Origin: Annulohypoxylon bovei var. microspora
Taxonomy: Eukaryota; Ascomycota; Sordariomycetes; Xylariales; Hypoxylaceae
DNA length: 64,000 nt
Reading direction: 5' to 3'
NCBI GenBank assembly: GCA_022836615.1
Contig: MU405245.1
Span: 186,001-250,000, forward strand
The notes under the pieces are model-generated. The model had not been told where the DNA came from. It saw only the letters and a list, made by a program, of their open reading frames with translations, and did no database searches. A program made the translations under genes and the position numbers. Of the stretch, positions 43,777 to 55,407 are shown piece by piece (position 1 is the stretch's first letter; every line of letters starts with the position of its first letter).

Positions 43777-46700
43777 CTACTCGCCTCCGTCGGGAGTGGC
43801 TTGCCTAGACATCTCCTTCCTGATCTCCTCGAGGGATATGTCCCACTCCTTAGCTAGCGCCTCTTTCCATGCCTCCACCGTGATCTCCTTACCGCCATTC
43901 TCCTCGTAACAAATTTCCAAAATGCTTTCGTCATCCTCTGTAGCTTTCACTTCCTTTGGCATCCGCACGCTCTTCCCTTTCAGCTCGATATACATGGCCC
44001 CTCCCGGCGGCGGGATCCGTAACCACCGGTGCTTTGCGCTGCACGCCGTGATCCCCGCGCTAGAGTTAGGATCGCGCAGCCGCGCAAGGCAGTCGCCGCA
44101 AAAGTCCCGGTTCGAGCAGTATATGCAGTGGTAGAAATCGTGCCCGAAAGTGGCCATGTTCTCGCAGTACTTGCCATCTAGGGTCCGGCCGTCGCAAGTC
44201 CATGACCACCGGAGGACCGTGGTATCAATTTCGGGTGAGTGTTTCTGCTGCAGGGTAGACAGACAAGATTGAAGGAGGTCACGCACATATGCGGTATCGA
44301 GTTCTGGGATAGCCAGTTCGCCTTGTATGCCTTGGCTTTCGGATCCCTCGACCTCACTGTGGTCATTGTCGGCTTCCGGTTTAGGTCTAGTCTTTGCGGC
44401 GGCTACGAGAGAGTCGACATACGCTTTAGCAGCTCCAATGCGTTGGACTTGCTGTGAGATGTCCGGAACCTGGGCATTGGTAACCTCGACTATTTCCTTG
44501 GCTAGCTTTGTGGCCATATCTAATAGCCGTTCCTTGTCCACCTCGTTGTCTCTCTCAATGACATTGGCTTCGGAGAATAGCGCGTCGGCAACGAGATCCA
44601 TAGGTCCCAGAAAAGAGAGGGCAACGGCGGCATTCTTGAAGTCCTGGTACTGCTCCAGCGTCTTATGTATGATGGAGAACCCAATCGTGTCGTTCTCGGA
44701 TATATTGTCTGAGAGTATCTGGAACCCCTGTCTCATCCGCGATGTAAGTGCTGCCCTAGCCTGTTCCTTCTTGCCATGCAATGCATACACCGTGCCTAAG
44801 AATCCAGCCGCGTTACCGTAGTTAACGTCGGAGTCTGCCTCTGCTAATCTAGCTAGCGCGCTAGCGTGGTCTAGATGGTTCTCGTCTATCATGCCTTGGA
44901 AGTAATGCTGTGCCAGCGCCGTAGAAGCATCCTGCCGTACGGTGAAGGCATTGAACCCGCCAACGTTGGAGAGCATGTCGCGACTCTCCCTCCACAGCCG
45001 CAGAGCCTCATCTACGGCCTCAGTGCCGTCGGGCGACACCTTGTACGTATATGCCGCGACGCCCCGGTCGTAGAGGAGCACCCCGCGGGCCTCACTCTCG
45101 GCGAAGAGATCGTCCTCAGTTATCTCTCCGGCACGTTCCTCGTCCGGTACGGGCATCGTCGCTGTCTCCATGGCGCGTACAATTCCTTTAAGGATATCTG
45201 GATCGCTCTTCGCCACGGTGAACAGCTTAGATACGATCATATCGTGTTCGTTATCTCGCGCGATCATCTTCAGAACGTTGACCATCGTTCCCTCCCCGTC
45301 CTCTTTGGCCAATATGCTCTTCAGCAATTGTATCGCCTCTGCATCCGGGAAACTCAGTCCGGCCTTGAGATAGCCCACCTGTCCATTCCTCGCCTTTATC
45401 AGGTCTTCGCTCTTGCACGCAATTAAAAAGTGCTCTGCCGCCCTCTGCGCGGCACCTGTCTCGTAGGTATACTGTCCTAAGAATAGATGTAACTCCACGA
45501 TGTCCTTCGCTTCCGGCTTGGGCGTGGCACCCTCTCGTTCCGCCCCTTTCAGCGCTAGTTCTATATGCGCGATGGCCTCCTGTTTTCGGCCCTGGCTAAA
45601 GTGCGTCTCCCCCAAGCCACGGTGGCATATCCAACTAGGGTTTTCCTTTTCGATAGCACGCTCGTAGAGTGACACGACAGTGTCGGACTTGCAGCTCTGC
45701 CAGAACGCGGCTTCAGCGAGGCGCTCGTACCAGAGTGAGTCGAGCTCTGAGTCCGGAAGTCCTAGAAATTTCTGGCACCAGGTGCTCACGGAGTCCCAGT
45801 TGATATCATCGGCGCCGATAAAGGCGGGGCTATCAGGTCTAGATGAGCTTGCCTCGTCAGTTTTGAGATGCTCGGAGGTCTGCTGGAGCTTCTTTTCCTA
45901 TTCCCGGAAAATGGTCAGTGTGAAGTCACTAAGGTCGTGGATCAGATTGGGAAAAACTCACCAGCCCCATCAACTCCTTGATCCAGCCATAAGCGTTCAA
46001 GGCTCCCCAGCTCCTCTTTCTCAACAGACCTTCCACAATTACTTTCACAAACTCCTTCAAAAAGCCCCTTGTCGGGCTGATAGGCAGCTGAACCTCATCC
46101 CGCCACTTCTTGTCCAGCCTTCGCACGACAGCCGAGTCCATCAACCATTTCTGCACACCCTCCATCTCATCCACATACCACACCATATGCTCGAAGCTTT
46201 CCTTGTGGCGTAATAACACTTTTTCGTCCTTAAATAGTTTGTACAAGTTCTCGCCAATCTCGATCTGCTCGCCCGGTGTCAATGTTCCCTTTTCGTCGTC
46301 CTCGAGCTGGCGCAGCTGTCCCAGGTGGTACGGTAGCAGGCCGACCAGATACCACCCGATCTCCTTGGTCTGGTCATTGTGCTCCTTGTCCAGGTACTCA
46401 AACGCGCGGGTAACGATGGTGTGATGCGCCTCAAACTCATCTACCGCGATGGTGGCTTGGTTACTATGCAGGGCCGCGTCGAAGTCAAACTTGAACTTGT
46501 CCCGGATCGCCTTGTGCGCGAGGTCCCAAAGGAAGTTTCCGCAGAGCTCCTGGTCTACATTATTGATGGAGATGGTCATGCTGATGGTTGAGCGGTCCCT
46601 AGAGTGCGATAATTTGCCTGAGACGTCTTTATCCTTCTGCAGGTAGTCCTTGACGCCATCTTGGCCGTAGACATAGTTGTCCTCCAGCTTCAGGACGGCA

Positions 46701-48782
46701 GAGTACTTATTCTTGATGATGAATTGCAAGGATGCGAGGGACTCCGTGCCAGAGTAGAGGAACTTTCATACTGTCAGTTAACTCTACACGACTAGGTAGG
46801 GGTGTAGGAGTAAGAAAACTCACCATAGCAGCCTCGAGCTGGTCCAACGCCATGGGTTGGTTGCAAAACAGAACCCACTTCAGCAGTTCGTTCAGCTCTT
46901 TGATCTCGTCCGCCGTCAGTGACCTCTGTAGGTTCTTGATGGCCGCCTCATGACTGCTCATCGGCTGGTCAAGCATGCGGTCCAGCTCCCGGACTGCAGT
47001 GCGCGTGCTTAGTAGGCGTATCACATCATCGAGCCCGAATTGCAGGCGAGAATAACTTCCGCTAACGTTCTGCGGCAGCTTCTCGATGATCTTGTCTCGC
47101 GCCCTCCGCTGGTCCGAGTCGGGCTTCGAGTGCTCCAACATGCCCCGCTTAGTGAGCGCCTCGCCGATCACGATGCGCATGTCCGGCCCGTTATGGTCCT
47201 CCATCTGGATTCTCAGCGCGCTGCCAGTACTGGCGCCTCCCGGCCTGCTGGCGAACTGGTCGTCCGTCCCGCTCACCAGCACGCGCACGCGCCCGGCCGA
47301 CTCTTCGGCCAGCTTGGAGCCGAAGACGAACTTGAGCAGTATCTCGGTCTGCTTGTCGGGCAGGTTCTCGAGCCCGTCGAACACGAGGTAATACGTGACG
47401 CCCGACGCGTACGCCCCGATCTTCAGCTCCCCCCACAGCGCGTCCAGGGTCTCGAGACTCGCCGAGCGGCGGAATATGCCGGGGCCGGCGTCGCACGCCT
47501 TACCGAGCGGCTTTTGGACGGTCGCGTCGACGCGCGCGATCTGGAACGCCATGTACTTTAAGGCCGAGTGCACGGGGGTCTTCTCGTCGTCGTACTTTTT
47601 CGTGCTTGCGGGGAAGAAGTAATGCGCTACATACGTGCGTCCTTTTTGTTCCTCGAGGCGCTTTGTTATGAGAGCGCTAGCCGAGGTCTTACCTGAGGAC
47701 GCGGGTCCCGACAGGATGAGAACGTGTGAGTTCTCCTTGTCCTTATTAGGTGCTGTCCATGCGGTGTAAGCATCGTGCGTCCAGATCCAAGATCCCGTCT
47801 GGTTGAGACATCTATCGTAGATATTGATGCACGTTTGCGTGGTGTTAGTATCGAGCCGCACCGTTGCCGGCACGCCGAGTGTGTCGCGGATCTTGATAAG
47901 CGTCTTGCTACGATCGGCGTCGTCCTTGAATGACTGCACGTCCTTCTGCGTCTCCTGTACCAACAGGTGCGTCTCCTCGGTCGTCTTTCCGAAGACGACG
48001 GATTGCTCGAGGAGTATCGCAACATCGTGCTGTGTCTCGACCACCACCGCGAGCGTGACGGTCCCCTCAACATCGCGCTGCTGCTGCAGTAGCCGCTTAA
48101 AATTGGCCATTTCATCGCCTAAACCTGAGTCGTCGTCGAAAATGGACTTGATCTGCCGCAGGAGGCGGTCCCGCTTGCGGCCCTGGCGGTACTTGACGAC
48201 ATGAGCGCAGAGCTTGACAAAACTGATCATGACAAGGTGAATGCTCCGAATGAGCACAGAGTCGACATTTTTCATCGACGTGTAGATTTGGAATTGGGAG
48301 AGCGCCGAAGACACTTCACTAAAGACCTGGTCGACGGCGTCGTTGTAACCTTTGATAGCCTCGGGAATATCAAATACGATACATAGAGCGCTGCTGGCGA
48401 TGTTAGCCGCCGATGAAGGGATGGGGATCTAGAAGCGTCAGCGGCTATCGAGACAAGTGTGTGCAATCCAACATACGAACGAAGAAGCCTGGGAAGCAGC
48501 CCCGACAAGCAGTTTCAGGTACTTGAGCGACTTGAGTCCCACGCTTTTCGCCTTATCCCACTTGTCCTCCTGCTCTGGGTCGATGCCATATGACGCTTTG
48601 CTAGTAACGTCCTCAATCTTCCTCTGCACGTCGTCAAATCCCTTCACGTCGCCTCTCTGCAGCGATTCTCCGCAAATTTCCTCGAACGCCTTAGCCGCCG
48701 CAGCCCACATCTCCTTCATAGACGCTTCCTGCCCGGATGGCGGCTTCTGCGCCGGTGCGTCCGACGGTTGTTGGCCTTTCAT
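43777..48782 (-). CDS. Fungal NLR-like STAND protein: Goodbye-like domain, P-loop NTPase, TPR-like helices, ZZ-like zinc finger
   Basis: Signal-transduction NTPase of the kind involved in fungal non-self recognition and regulated cell death. Four exons, 48477-48782, 46824-48428, 45962-46762 and 43777-45897, with introns of 48, 61 and 64 bases; 1610 residues, all phases consistent. Residues about 20-190 look like the helical Goodbye-type N-terminal domain of fungal STAND proteins. The NTPase has Walker A GPASSGKT (343-350) and a Walker B-like YYLVFDGLENL (448-458). A winged-helix-like region with LLKWVLFCNQPMALDQLEAAM follows. Exon 4 holds TPR-like helix pairs (YERAIEKENPSWICHRGLGE, YLKAGLSFPDAEAIQLLKS). 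Residues 1470-1530 form a ZZ-like finger (WTCDGR, CIYCSNRDFCGDC, CSAKHRWL). Whether the NTPase is NACHT or a sister class is unsure. No repeat units of near-identical sequence, unlike WD or ankyrin NLRs. Confidence 0.88.
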
Positions 48783-49792
48783 CGCGTTCCAGGTCTATTA
48801 GGAATACAATTACCAGGAGTCAGGTATTCAGAGTTAGAAAGAGAACCCATGTGGTATTAAAGCAACCGGGTATGGGCCTTGAAGGAAATAATATTCTCGC
48901 GTCGTCAGCCTATGCTAGAGATGTGGGTTGCATTTCAGCTGACGGGCTGGAAAATGGGGGCCAAATCTGAAGTCGATTGACCAAACCCCAGTGTACCATC
49001 GTGCCATGGCTATCCTCATACATCGGTCGGTCTAGCTAATGAGACAAAATAAGAAGATCGCCCGACGCATGCACGGAATGGCTCCATGAAACCGTGATGT
49101 ATTTATATGCACCATAACCGGGGTACCGTATGTACCACCCCGGTATAGGTGCTAATTATTTACATAATATCAGTAAGTAAGCCCTAAAGCCTGTGGCGTA
49201 TACATCCTGGTCTAAGTGAAGAAGATTCGTCAACCCGCTATTAATTCCTGATGCGCTTATTAATGGCAGTGTCATTTCGAGACAGGGGTGTCCTATAATT
49301 ATGAGCACATCTGCCACTAAGTCCCCCTATAATTAGTGAGCTACGGCGCTTTATCTACCCCTTACAGAATCAACCATTTGAATTGCGAGCACTTACACTG
49401 GATGACCTAGCCTTCATTTAGTAGCAATCACTAAGATAATATATAACGAGCGGATAGATCAAATATTATATTCATTCCGTTTTCGAGTTGTCAAGTCACA
49501 TAGCGTACTTACCCTCTAAATCTAAATTAATTCATTGACTAACCTAACCTAATGCCTAGGTTAGTTGCAATACCTCCTTTTATAACTCCTGTGAAAGGTA
49601 TTGCGTTATATTAGAACCAATAAGTCTCTTTCCTGATACACCGAGTCGTAATAAGTTAAAGTCCAATCTATGTAAACCTTCGACGATTCGTGGTCAGGGG
49701 CGACAGTAAGGTCAACGATAGCTGTGGCAGCATTGCCAGGTACGAGCCCCCCGCTGTAAGTTAAGTATATCCACCGGCTATACCATGTTAGT
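48783..49792. other. Intergenic region, promoter of the STAND gene
   Basis: 1 kb between the STAND start and the 3' end of the SRR1-like gene, both on the - strand. AT-rich at 49420-49620. No gene seen. Confidence 0.5.
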
Positions 49793-50869
49793 TTAAGGGA
49801 CTACAATCAAATTAGCCAGTGCTGTCGTCAAATCAGACGCTCCGGAAGACTGGGAGGGTTTCTTAACGTACAACGCACTGTTTTTGAAATCTTCACGGGC
49901 ACCTTCCCCGCGAAGCCTGTTGCCATAATCGTAATATGGCCATTTGCTTAGACTCGATCCTGGGATAGGTACTTGGTCATACTCACTCATCATCCTTCTC
50001 GTCCGGGCGGAGTCCATATCTCTCATAGTTCCCAAGGTCGCCGCTAGCTCCCTCTCGTGATCTGCCAGCGGTACCTCGGGCTTCCAATACATGGCAGCAG
50101 GCCTAGCAATGTCAGCAACGATCTCTCGAATCGGTATGGGGGAGTTGTGAGCCATCACAAGGGTGCGTTCGTCAATCATTGTGAATGCGCGGGCGCCGTG
50201 GCCTTGGATGATTCGGATTCCCACCTTTATCAGTGCCTCTTCGCAGACTGGAGTATAAGCAGGGTCTTGGACATAAATAGGTATATTGCTCGATAAGTTC
50301 TTCTTCACTAAAGTACGTGCTATTGTCAAAGCTAGAGCATGCTCCTTTTGATGCCGTATCCTATCATGGAGGACTGAAATGGATCCTAGGCCGAATGCTA
50401 CGATTTTGTCGATCTTGGGCATGGTTGTAGACTCTAAGGTATTGATAAGGTTTCTGCATTTCTCGCTGGCTTCCCACTCTCTTGATGCGAATTCCATTTC
50501 TGATCCTACCTCGGCTACTGAAAACTGAGGTGGCCGCTTTATAAACGGTTCAGGGAGGAAAGCCATGAACAAATGTCGTTTTCCAGCCTCAGCGAGGCCT
50601 GTCAGTATCCTTTCACTGCCAAAGCGTATAATGTTGTGCCGCTCCAACTTACCTTTCAACTGTTGTCCATTAACCATGTATTCATCGTCAGGTATACCTT
50701 CATACCTCAGACTGCCGAAACAAGGATTTGGCAGACTATGAGTTCTGCCATCGATAGCTCGTAATTTGAAATGCTCGCTGTTCTTACTTAGCTCGTTCTC
50801 AATATAATTGAGATGCAAAACGGTGAATAGGCGCTGTTCACCTGTCTTCTGGACATTAGATGTCGACAT
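49793..50869 (-). CDS. SRR1-like domain protein
   Basis: Intronless, 358 residues. The central part (about 155-265) matches the SRR1-like domain: KIVAFGLGSISVLHDR, QKEHALALTIARTLVK, IPIYVQDPAYTPVCEEALIK, GIRIIQGHGARAFTMIDERTLV and APSPIREIVADIARPA-like NSPIPIREIVADIARPAAM. SRR1 was first described as a regulator of circadian and light signalling in plants; the fungal homologues are numerous and mostly unstudied. N- and C-terminal regions are lineage-specific. No transmembrane or signal sequence is seen, so it is probably cytosolic or nuclear. It lies between the STAND and HET genes. Confidence 0.87.
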   Translation of the reverse strand: MSTSNVQKTGEQRLFTVLHLNYIENELSKNSEHFKLRAIDGRTHSLPNPCFGSLRYEGIPDDEYMVNGQQLKGKLERHNIIRFGSERILTGLAEAGKRHLFMAFLPEPFIKRPPQFSVAEVGSEMEFASREWEASEKCRNLINTLESTTMPKIDKIVAFGLGSISVLHDRIRHQKEHALALTIARTLVKKNLSSNIPIYVQDPAYTPVCEEALIKVGIRIIQGHGARAFTMIDERTLVMAHNSPIPIREIVADIARPAAMYWKPEVPLADHERELAATLGTMRDMDSARTRRMMSEYDQVPIPGSSLSKWPYYDYGNRLRGEGAREDFKNSALYVKKPSQSSGASDLTTALANLIVVP

Positions 50870-51588
50870 TATGGCAGTTATTATTAGGTACTTAATCTAG
50901 AATTAACCTAGGTAGGTAGTGATTGTTGAATGATGGTAGAACTGTATGTTAAATAAATATCTACGATACCTACTAGGTACGTTAGCACGATGACCACTTA
51001 AGTAGGTACCTATATATACCTCGTCAATGCAATCATACATCGCTAAACGGAGTTGGAGTTACGATACAAATACTAGGTAAGCAAATAGCTTCTTTCAATT
51101 TATTTCCAAGGTGTCACATTTGTAAACAAAGGCCATTGTATTGAATCAAGAATGACCAATTAACTCAACAGATTCTTTTGCACGAGATTAGGGAATTATA
51201 TCTAGGTTAGTACGTAGATACTTACCTGGGTAGTTAGGTACCAGTGCTGTTAGAATGACTATAAGTGAGGCAACTAGGCGTAAAATTACAGTAACTCTTC
51301 ACTAACGATAATAGATATAGCTTTTCGTTTGTACCTAATGCTTCGCCCGCCCCTCGTCCAGCCAGTCTTACCAGATCTAGTGCGGGGAGATCCAGCCCTA
51401 CCCCGGTCCAAGTGATGACAACCCAACCCTGCTGAGAGACGCCTTGCATTTCAAGGCTTCTACTATTCAACCCTATTCATCAAGTATAAAGTTCGCATCT
51501 TAAGCCAACGACTCGTTTAGTTTGCCTGAATACTACGGTAAATTCGTTTACTACTACTTAGTAGTTAGGTAAATTATTCTTCGAAACA
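50870..51588. promoter_or_regulatory. Divergent promoter region, SRR1-like / HET gene
   Basis: 719 bases. Very rich in GGTAC and TACCTAGGTA-type words (50905, 50970, 51000, 51225). AT-rich near the HET start. No TATA box is convincing. Confidence 0.5.
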
Positions 51589-53736
51589 ATGAATCGCCTT
51601 TGTACGAGGTGTAAAGTACTCGGACTAGACGACAATGCGTTAGGTGGACGTACAATACTGAATGACGAGGGTGAAGCGAGTCTCGAGCTGCCGTTTGACC
51701 AGCCCGATATTGACGGAGAAGGAAATATTCCACTAGATTACCAACTTACTGATCAATTTCCCGCATTTCCAAAGTTAGCGACGGCTTCTCGCGCAGGATG
51801 TAACTTTTGCAGGTTACTGAAAGATGCCATCGACAGCTTCGTAAAATTTGAGGGAGAACAAGTGGTCGATATTTTTATGGAGTACCGATGGAGTCAAGGT
51901 CGGAATGAGAAGCTCGGGCTGACAGGTCTATTTGTGACACTAAAGCTAGCAGATCAAGCCGTTGCGCTTCGATATCTAGCCTCGAATAGACAGCAGTCCC
52001 TGCGATTTCTTATTGACGGTGAGCCAGGTGGGTAGTCTAGATCCCCTATCCGTAGGTACCTATGTGTAGGCATCCTACTTCATGTCGTCTAAAGCTTAGT
52101 AGGAGAATGCTCTCGGTGGCTTAATCTTAGGCCACCTCTTATCGTACATGCTTTACATCCTGAAAACCTCGCCATGATACAGGAAGGGCTAAACCAGTGT
52201 CAACAACATGACCACCACCTTAACAAAGCAGGTCACTTTCTACCAACTCGACTTATTGAAATTGGAAATTACAGTTCTAGAACCGAGCTTCGCCTAGTTG
52301 AAACAGATTTCCGCATAAGAAGGACGGCGCCTCAATATGTCGCTCTGAGTTATTGTTGGGGATCGCCGAGTGACTCGGCGACGCAGTTCAAGACAGAAAA
52401 GGGGACACTCGAAAATAGAATTTCTGGGTTCTCATTCGACTCAATGACTCAGGTGATGCGCGACGCCGTCACTGTAGCAAGAGCGCTATCCGTGCCCTAT
52501 ATATGGATCGACGCCCTTTGCATCGTCCAAGACGATCGCGTCGACTAGGAACGGGAATCAACCACCATAGCGGACGTCTACCGTCAAGCGTACATCACGA
52601 TATGCACGCCGGGATCTTCCTCCTGCCACGAAGGCTTTCTGGAGCGCAGACCAAAAAGCATCACCATTCCTTTTGAGTCGAAGATTAATCCAGCGATAAG
52701 AGGCTCATATAATGTGCGCATGGGCGGACGCGCGTCAGCGTCTAATTCTATCGCCGAGGGTCTCGACCTCACGTACGACGAATTGATTCACGACCGGTCC
52801 TCGTGGAGCCAACGCGCCTGGACTTTCCAAGAAGCCGTGCTCTCAACGCGAGCATTACACTTCGGATCGTTCGAGCTTTCACACCAATGTTCAGAGCGCG
52901 TCCGGTCAGAAGCAGGACTTTCTTCCTATCCCACGGAGACTGACGTCGGGATATCAAACGACCTCGCCAACGCCCCAGCTCGTCACGCCATGTGGAATGA
53001 ACTTATGAGCCGCTACATGCCCCGCCATCTAACCCACGAAACGGACCGGCTCCCCGCGATCTCCGGCTTAGCTAGAATAATAGGCCACGGCCCTAAGGAC
53101 TACTACGCGGGTCTCTGGAGGCAGAGCCTCGTCGTCGATCTCTGTTGGGTTAGGCACGCAGACGACATCATTCCAACCGATACTAAAGACGAGATCCTGC
53201 GCATCCTCAATGTCAAGCAACCGTACATCGCTCCATCATGGAGTTGGGCCGCGCGGAGGCAATCCTTCGAGCATCTGATCGACGTTAACGACTACAGGGA
53301 CGAGACGTGTTCGGTCGTTGCGTCAACAACGCCGCAAGGGTTGGACCCGTTCGGGCAGATCAAAGGCGGGTTGCTTACGGTACGTGGGGTTGTCGTACCC
53401 TTGCCTTCTAATATTATCCATGATCCACCGCCTGGGGCTCAGCAATCGTTGCTCCACCACAAGTATGTCCACGAAAAGGACAGGAGGATAGCGCAAGCAA
53501 GTTTGGACTGGTGGATGCAGGACCCAGAAGATGGAGCGGATTTATCGATGTTGCTGCTTACAAGTTATCTTTACCCATTTGAAGGCTTGCGTCGCCAGGT
53601 CCGAGTAGGGGTTGGTATTATACTACATCCTAGCAAGACTCAAGGGCGGTATGTCAGAGTTGGTGCTTTCAGGACTGATAGGTATGGTTTCGGGCTATTT
53701 CAACGCTCAAGTTATCAGACTGTCAAGATTATATGA
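51589..53736 (+). pseudogene. HET-domain (heterokaryon incompatibility) gene with one internal stop codon
   Basis: HET proteins trigger cell death after fusion of incompatible hyphae. Two exons, 51589-52027 and 52100-53736, read in one frame for 691 codons except for a single TAG at 52546-52548 (codon 296). The N-terminus has a CxxC pair (CTRCKVLG) and another (AGCNFCRLL). The HET domain starts at YVALSYCWGS (226-234) and runs through YIWIDALCIVQDD to the stop, which falls exactly on the Trp of the conserved Asp-Trp motif (a Trp TGG to TAG change). The same frame then continues with ADVYRQAYITI, SWSQRAWTFQEAVLSTRAL and APSWSWA, all intact. Upstream truncation would leave no C-terminal half of HET. 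Recent inactivation, assembly error or readthrough are the options. Confidence 0.9.
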
Positions 53737-53902
53737 AGTGCTTTCTATGTGCTACGAAAACTCGAAGTGGCATCTTGTGCCTAAGCATACAACTCCTTTT
53801 TGGTGTAATTATTTAATTACGCGCACTGACATAAGTCGTGGTTATGCCCTGCATCCTGCTCCTAGACGTCTCTTAGACGTAGTTGTTACCGGAAATATTT
53901 CC

Positions 53903-54553
53903 TTATTTCTTCGTCGCAACCTTAGCCAAGTCGGCTAGGGCATCGCGACGCTTGAACTTGGCATCCTGAATGACACCTATCACCATTTCGTCAGCATATT
54001 TGCAAATACTTTCAGGACCTTAATAATACTTACTCGCATCAGCATCACTGGAGAAGTTACCGGTCCACTCGATAAAAGTGCTGTTCTCATGTTCGCCCGA
54101 GGTGACAGGGTACAGGCGGATAGTGGAGAGAACCGACGAATAGCTGAGTTCAGGCTTGGCAGTGATGACACTGTAGGTGATGTAATGGTTGATAGTCTCC
54201 AATTACTGTCAGCACTTCCACTCTGGGATGCGGGCTCTCGCGAGGCGAGTGACTAGGTAGGTAATTGGTTCAACATACACTGTGCTCCTCCTGCTTCACC
54301 TCGAGCTGGGTACCATCGTTGAAAACCCACTGGACAACTTGGGTCTCATCACTAGCACCCTTGACGAACTGGCTAGATTTCAGAGTAGACCAGAATTTGT
54401 TAAAGTCCTGGACTGATGGGTGTTAGAGGTACATGAGCATGGCTGATTGAAGCAGCTACTTGACTTACGCTTGATGAGATGCCAGACGTGACTGAGAGGT
54501 GCCTTGATGACGGCAGACTCCACAACGGAAGTAGAGGTTGGGATCGACGACAT
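53903..54553 (-). CDS. SRPBCC (Bet v1/polyketide cyclase-like) small protein
   Basis: Hydrophobic-cavity lipid or polyketide-binding fold. Four exons, 54469-54553, 54279-54412, 54034-54196 and 53903-53976, give 151 residues. The protein starts MSSIPTSTSVVESAVIKAPL, with the family opening SAVIKAPLSHVWHLIK, then FWSTLKSSQFVKG, QVVQWVFNDGTQLEVK, NHYITYSVITAKPELSY, TFIEWTGNFSSDADA and a final helix DAKFKRRDALADLAK. This matches cytosolic SRPBCC proteins such as those of the MxaD/polyketide cyclase-2 type in fungi. Two other facts: a stop-free frame extends upstream of the ATG, but it contains no other ATG. The gene is tail-to-tail with the HET gene (166 bases between stops). Confidence 0.85.
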
Positions 54554-55407
54554 GATGATTGTTGAATTGCTATCCTGGTTTCTTCGTGAATTGGAAGACG
54601 ATGGATTGTGGTTTAATGGAATTTTAGAGAAGAGAGAAGCATGAGTTAAAGAGAAAGAGATGGAAAGTTGTTGGAAAGCTTGGAAGTTATCTTGTTTTGA
54701 AGAGCTAGACTTTGATGTGGTTTGTACCTGCAGCAAACGAAGTCATAACGTCACCGCATGAGGGGCATCTACCTACAAGGGCTTAGAAGATGCAGGTGTT
54801 TGTGGGCCCACATCATGGCACCTGCTATCAACTAGGTAGTACATCACAGGTTCAAAGCATATGAAGCTGAACTGAAATGTTTTAGACACACAAATAGATT
54901 ACTATAACTTATTCTCTAGAGTAAAACACAACCCTTGCATGCGCTTTGTTTCGTGTCTTGTGTCTAGAAAGGGAAGCAATTATGTTCCGTACCACTTCAA
55001 TTACTAGCTACATCCCTATTTCCTCCCTTAACCCCGCTTTAGGTCCTACGAAGTACCTTAGTACCTACCTAGGCATAGTTAATGATTCTTTTAGAAGCTT
55101 CCCACGTTCTTCTTCTTTCATAAACGAATATTCCATCTAATAGTTTAGACAGTTGCAAGTTTTAATACACGAAGAGATGATTTTAACACACCTACAGCCT
55201 TGGAAAAAGGAGGCATTCAGGTATTGCTAAATATTTCCCAAATAGGCAAATCCGGGGGTAGCCATAGTGGGGAGATACGGAAGTAGTGGGACTTCGGAAC
55301 CGTCATGCACGGGGCAGGAGCAGTCTTGGCCGGTCCTGGCGGATATAAACACCTAGGTACCCCTTCATATTTTTCTTGTGTGTCTCAAACAGTTCTCCTC
55401 ACAATTT
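54554..55407. promoter_or_regulatory. Divergent promoter region, SRPBCC / FAD oxidase genes
   Basis: 854 bases between two genes facing away from each other. Contains TAGTACCTACCTAGGCA near 55060 and a purine-rich GAGAGAGAAGC tract on the + strand near 54625-54665. No further gene. Confidence 0.5.

Noticed and set aside
54554..54736. 61-residue N-terminal extension of the SRPBCC protein
   Set aside because: The open upstream frame has no ATG (begins with TTG) and is purine/pyrimidine-skewed leader sequence.
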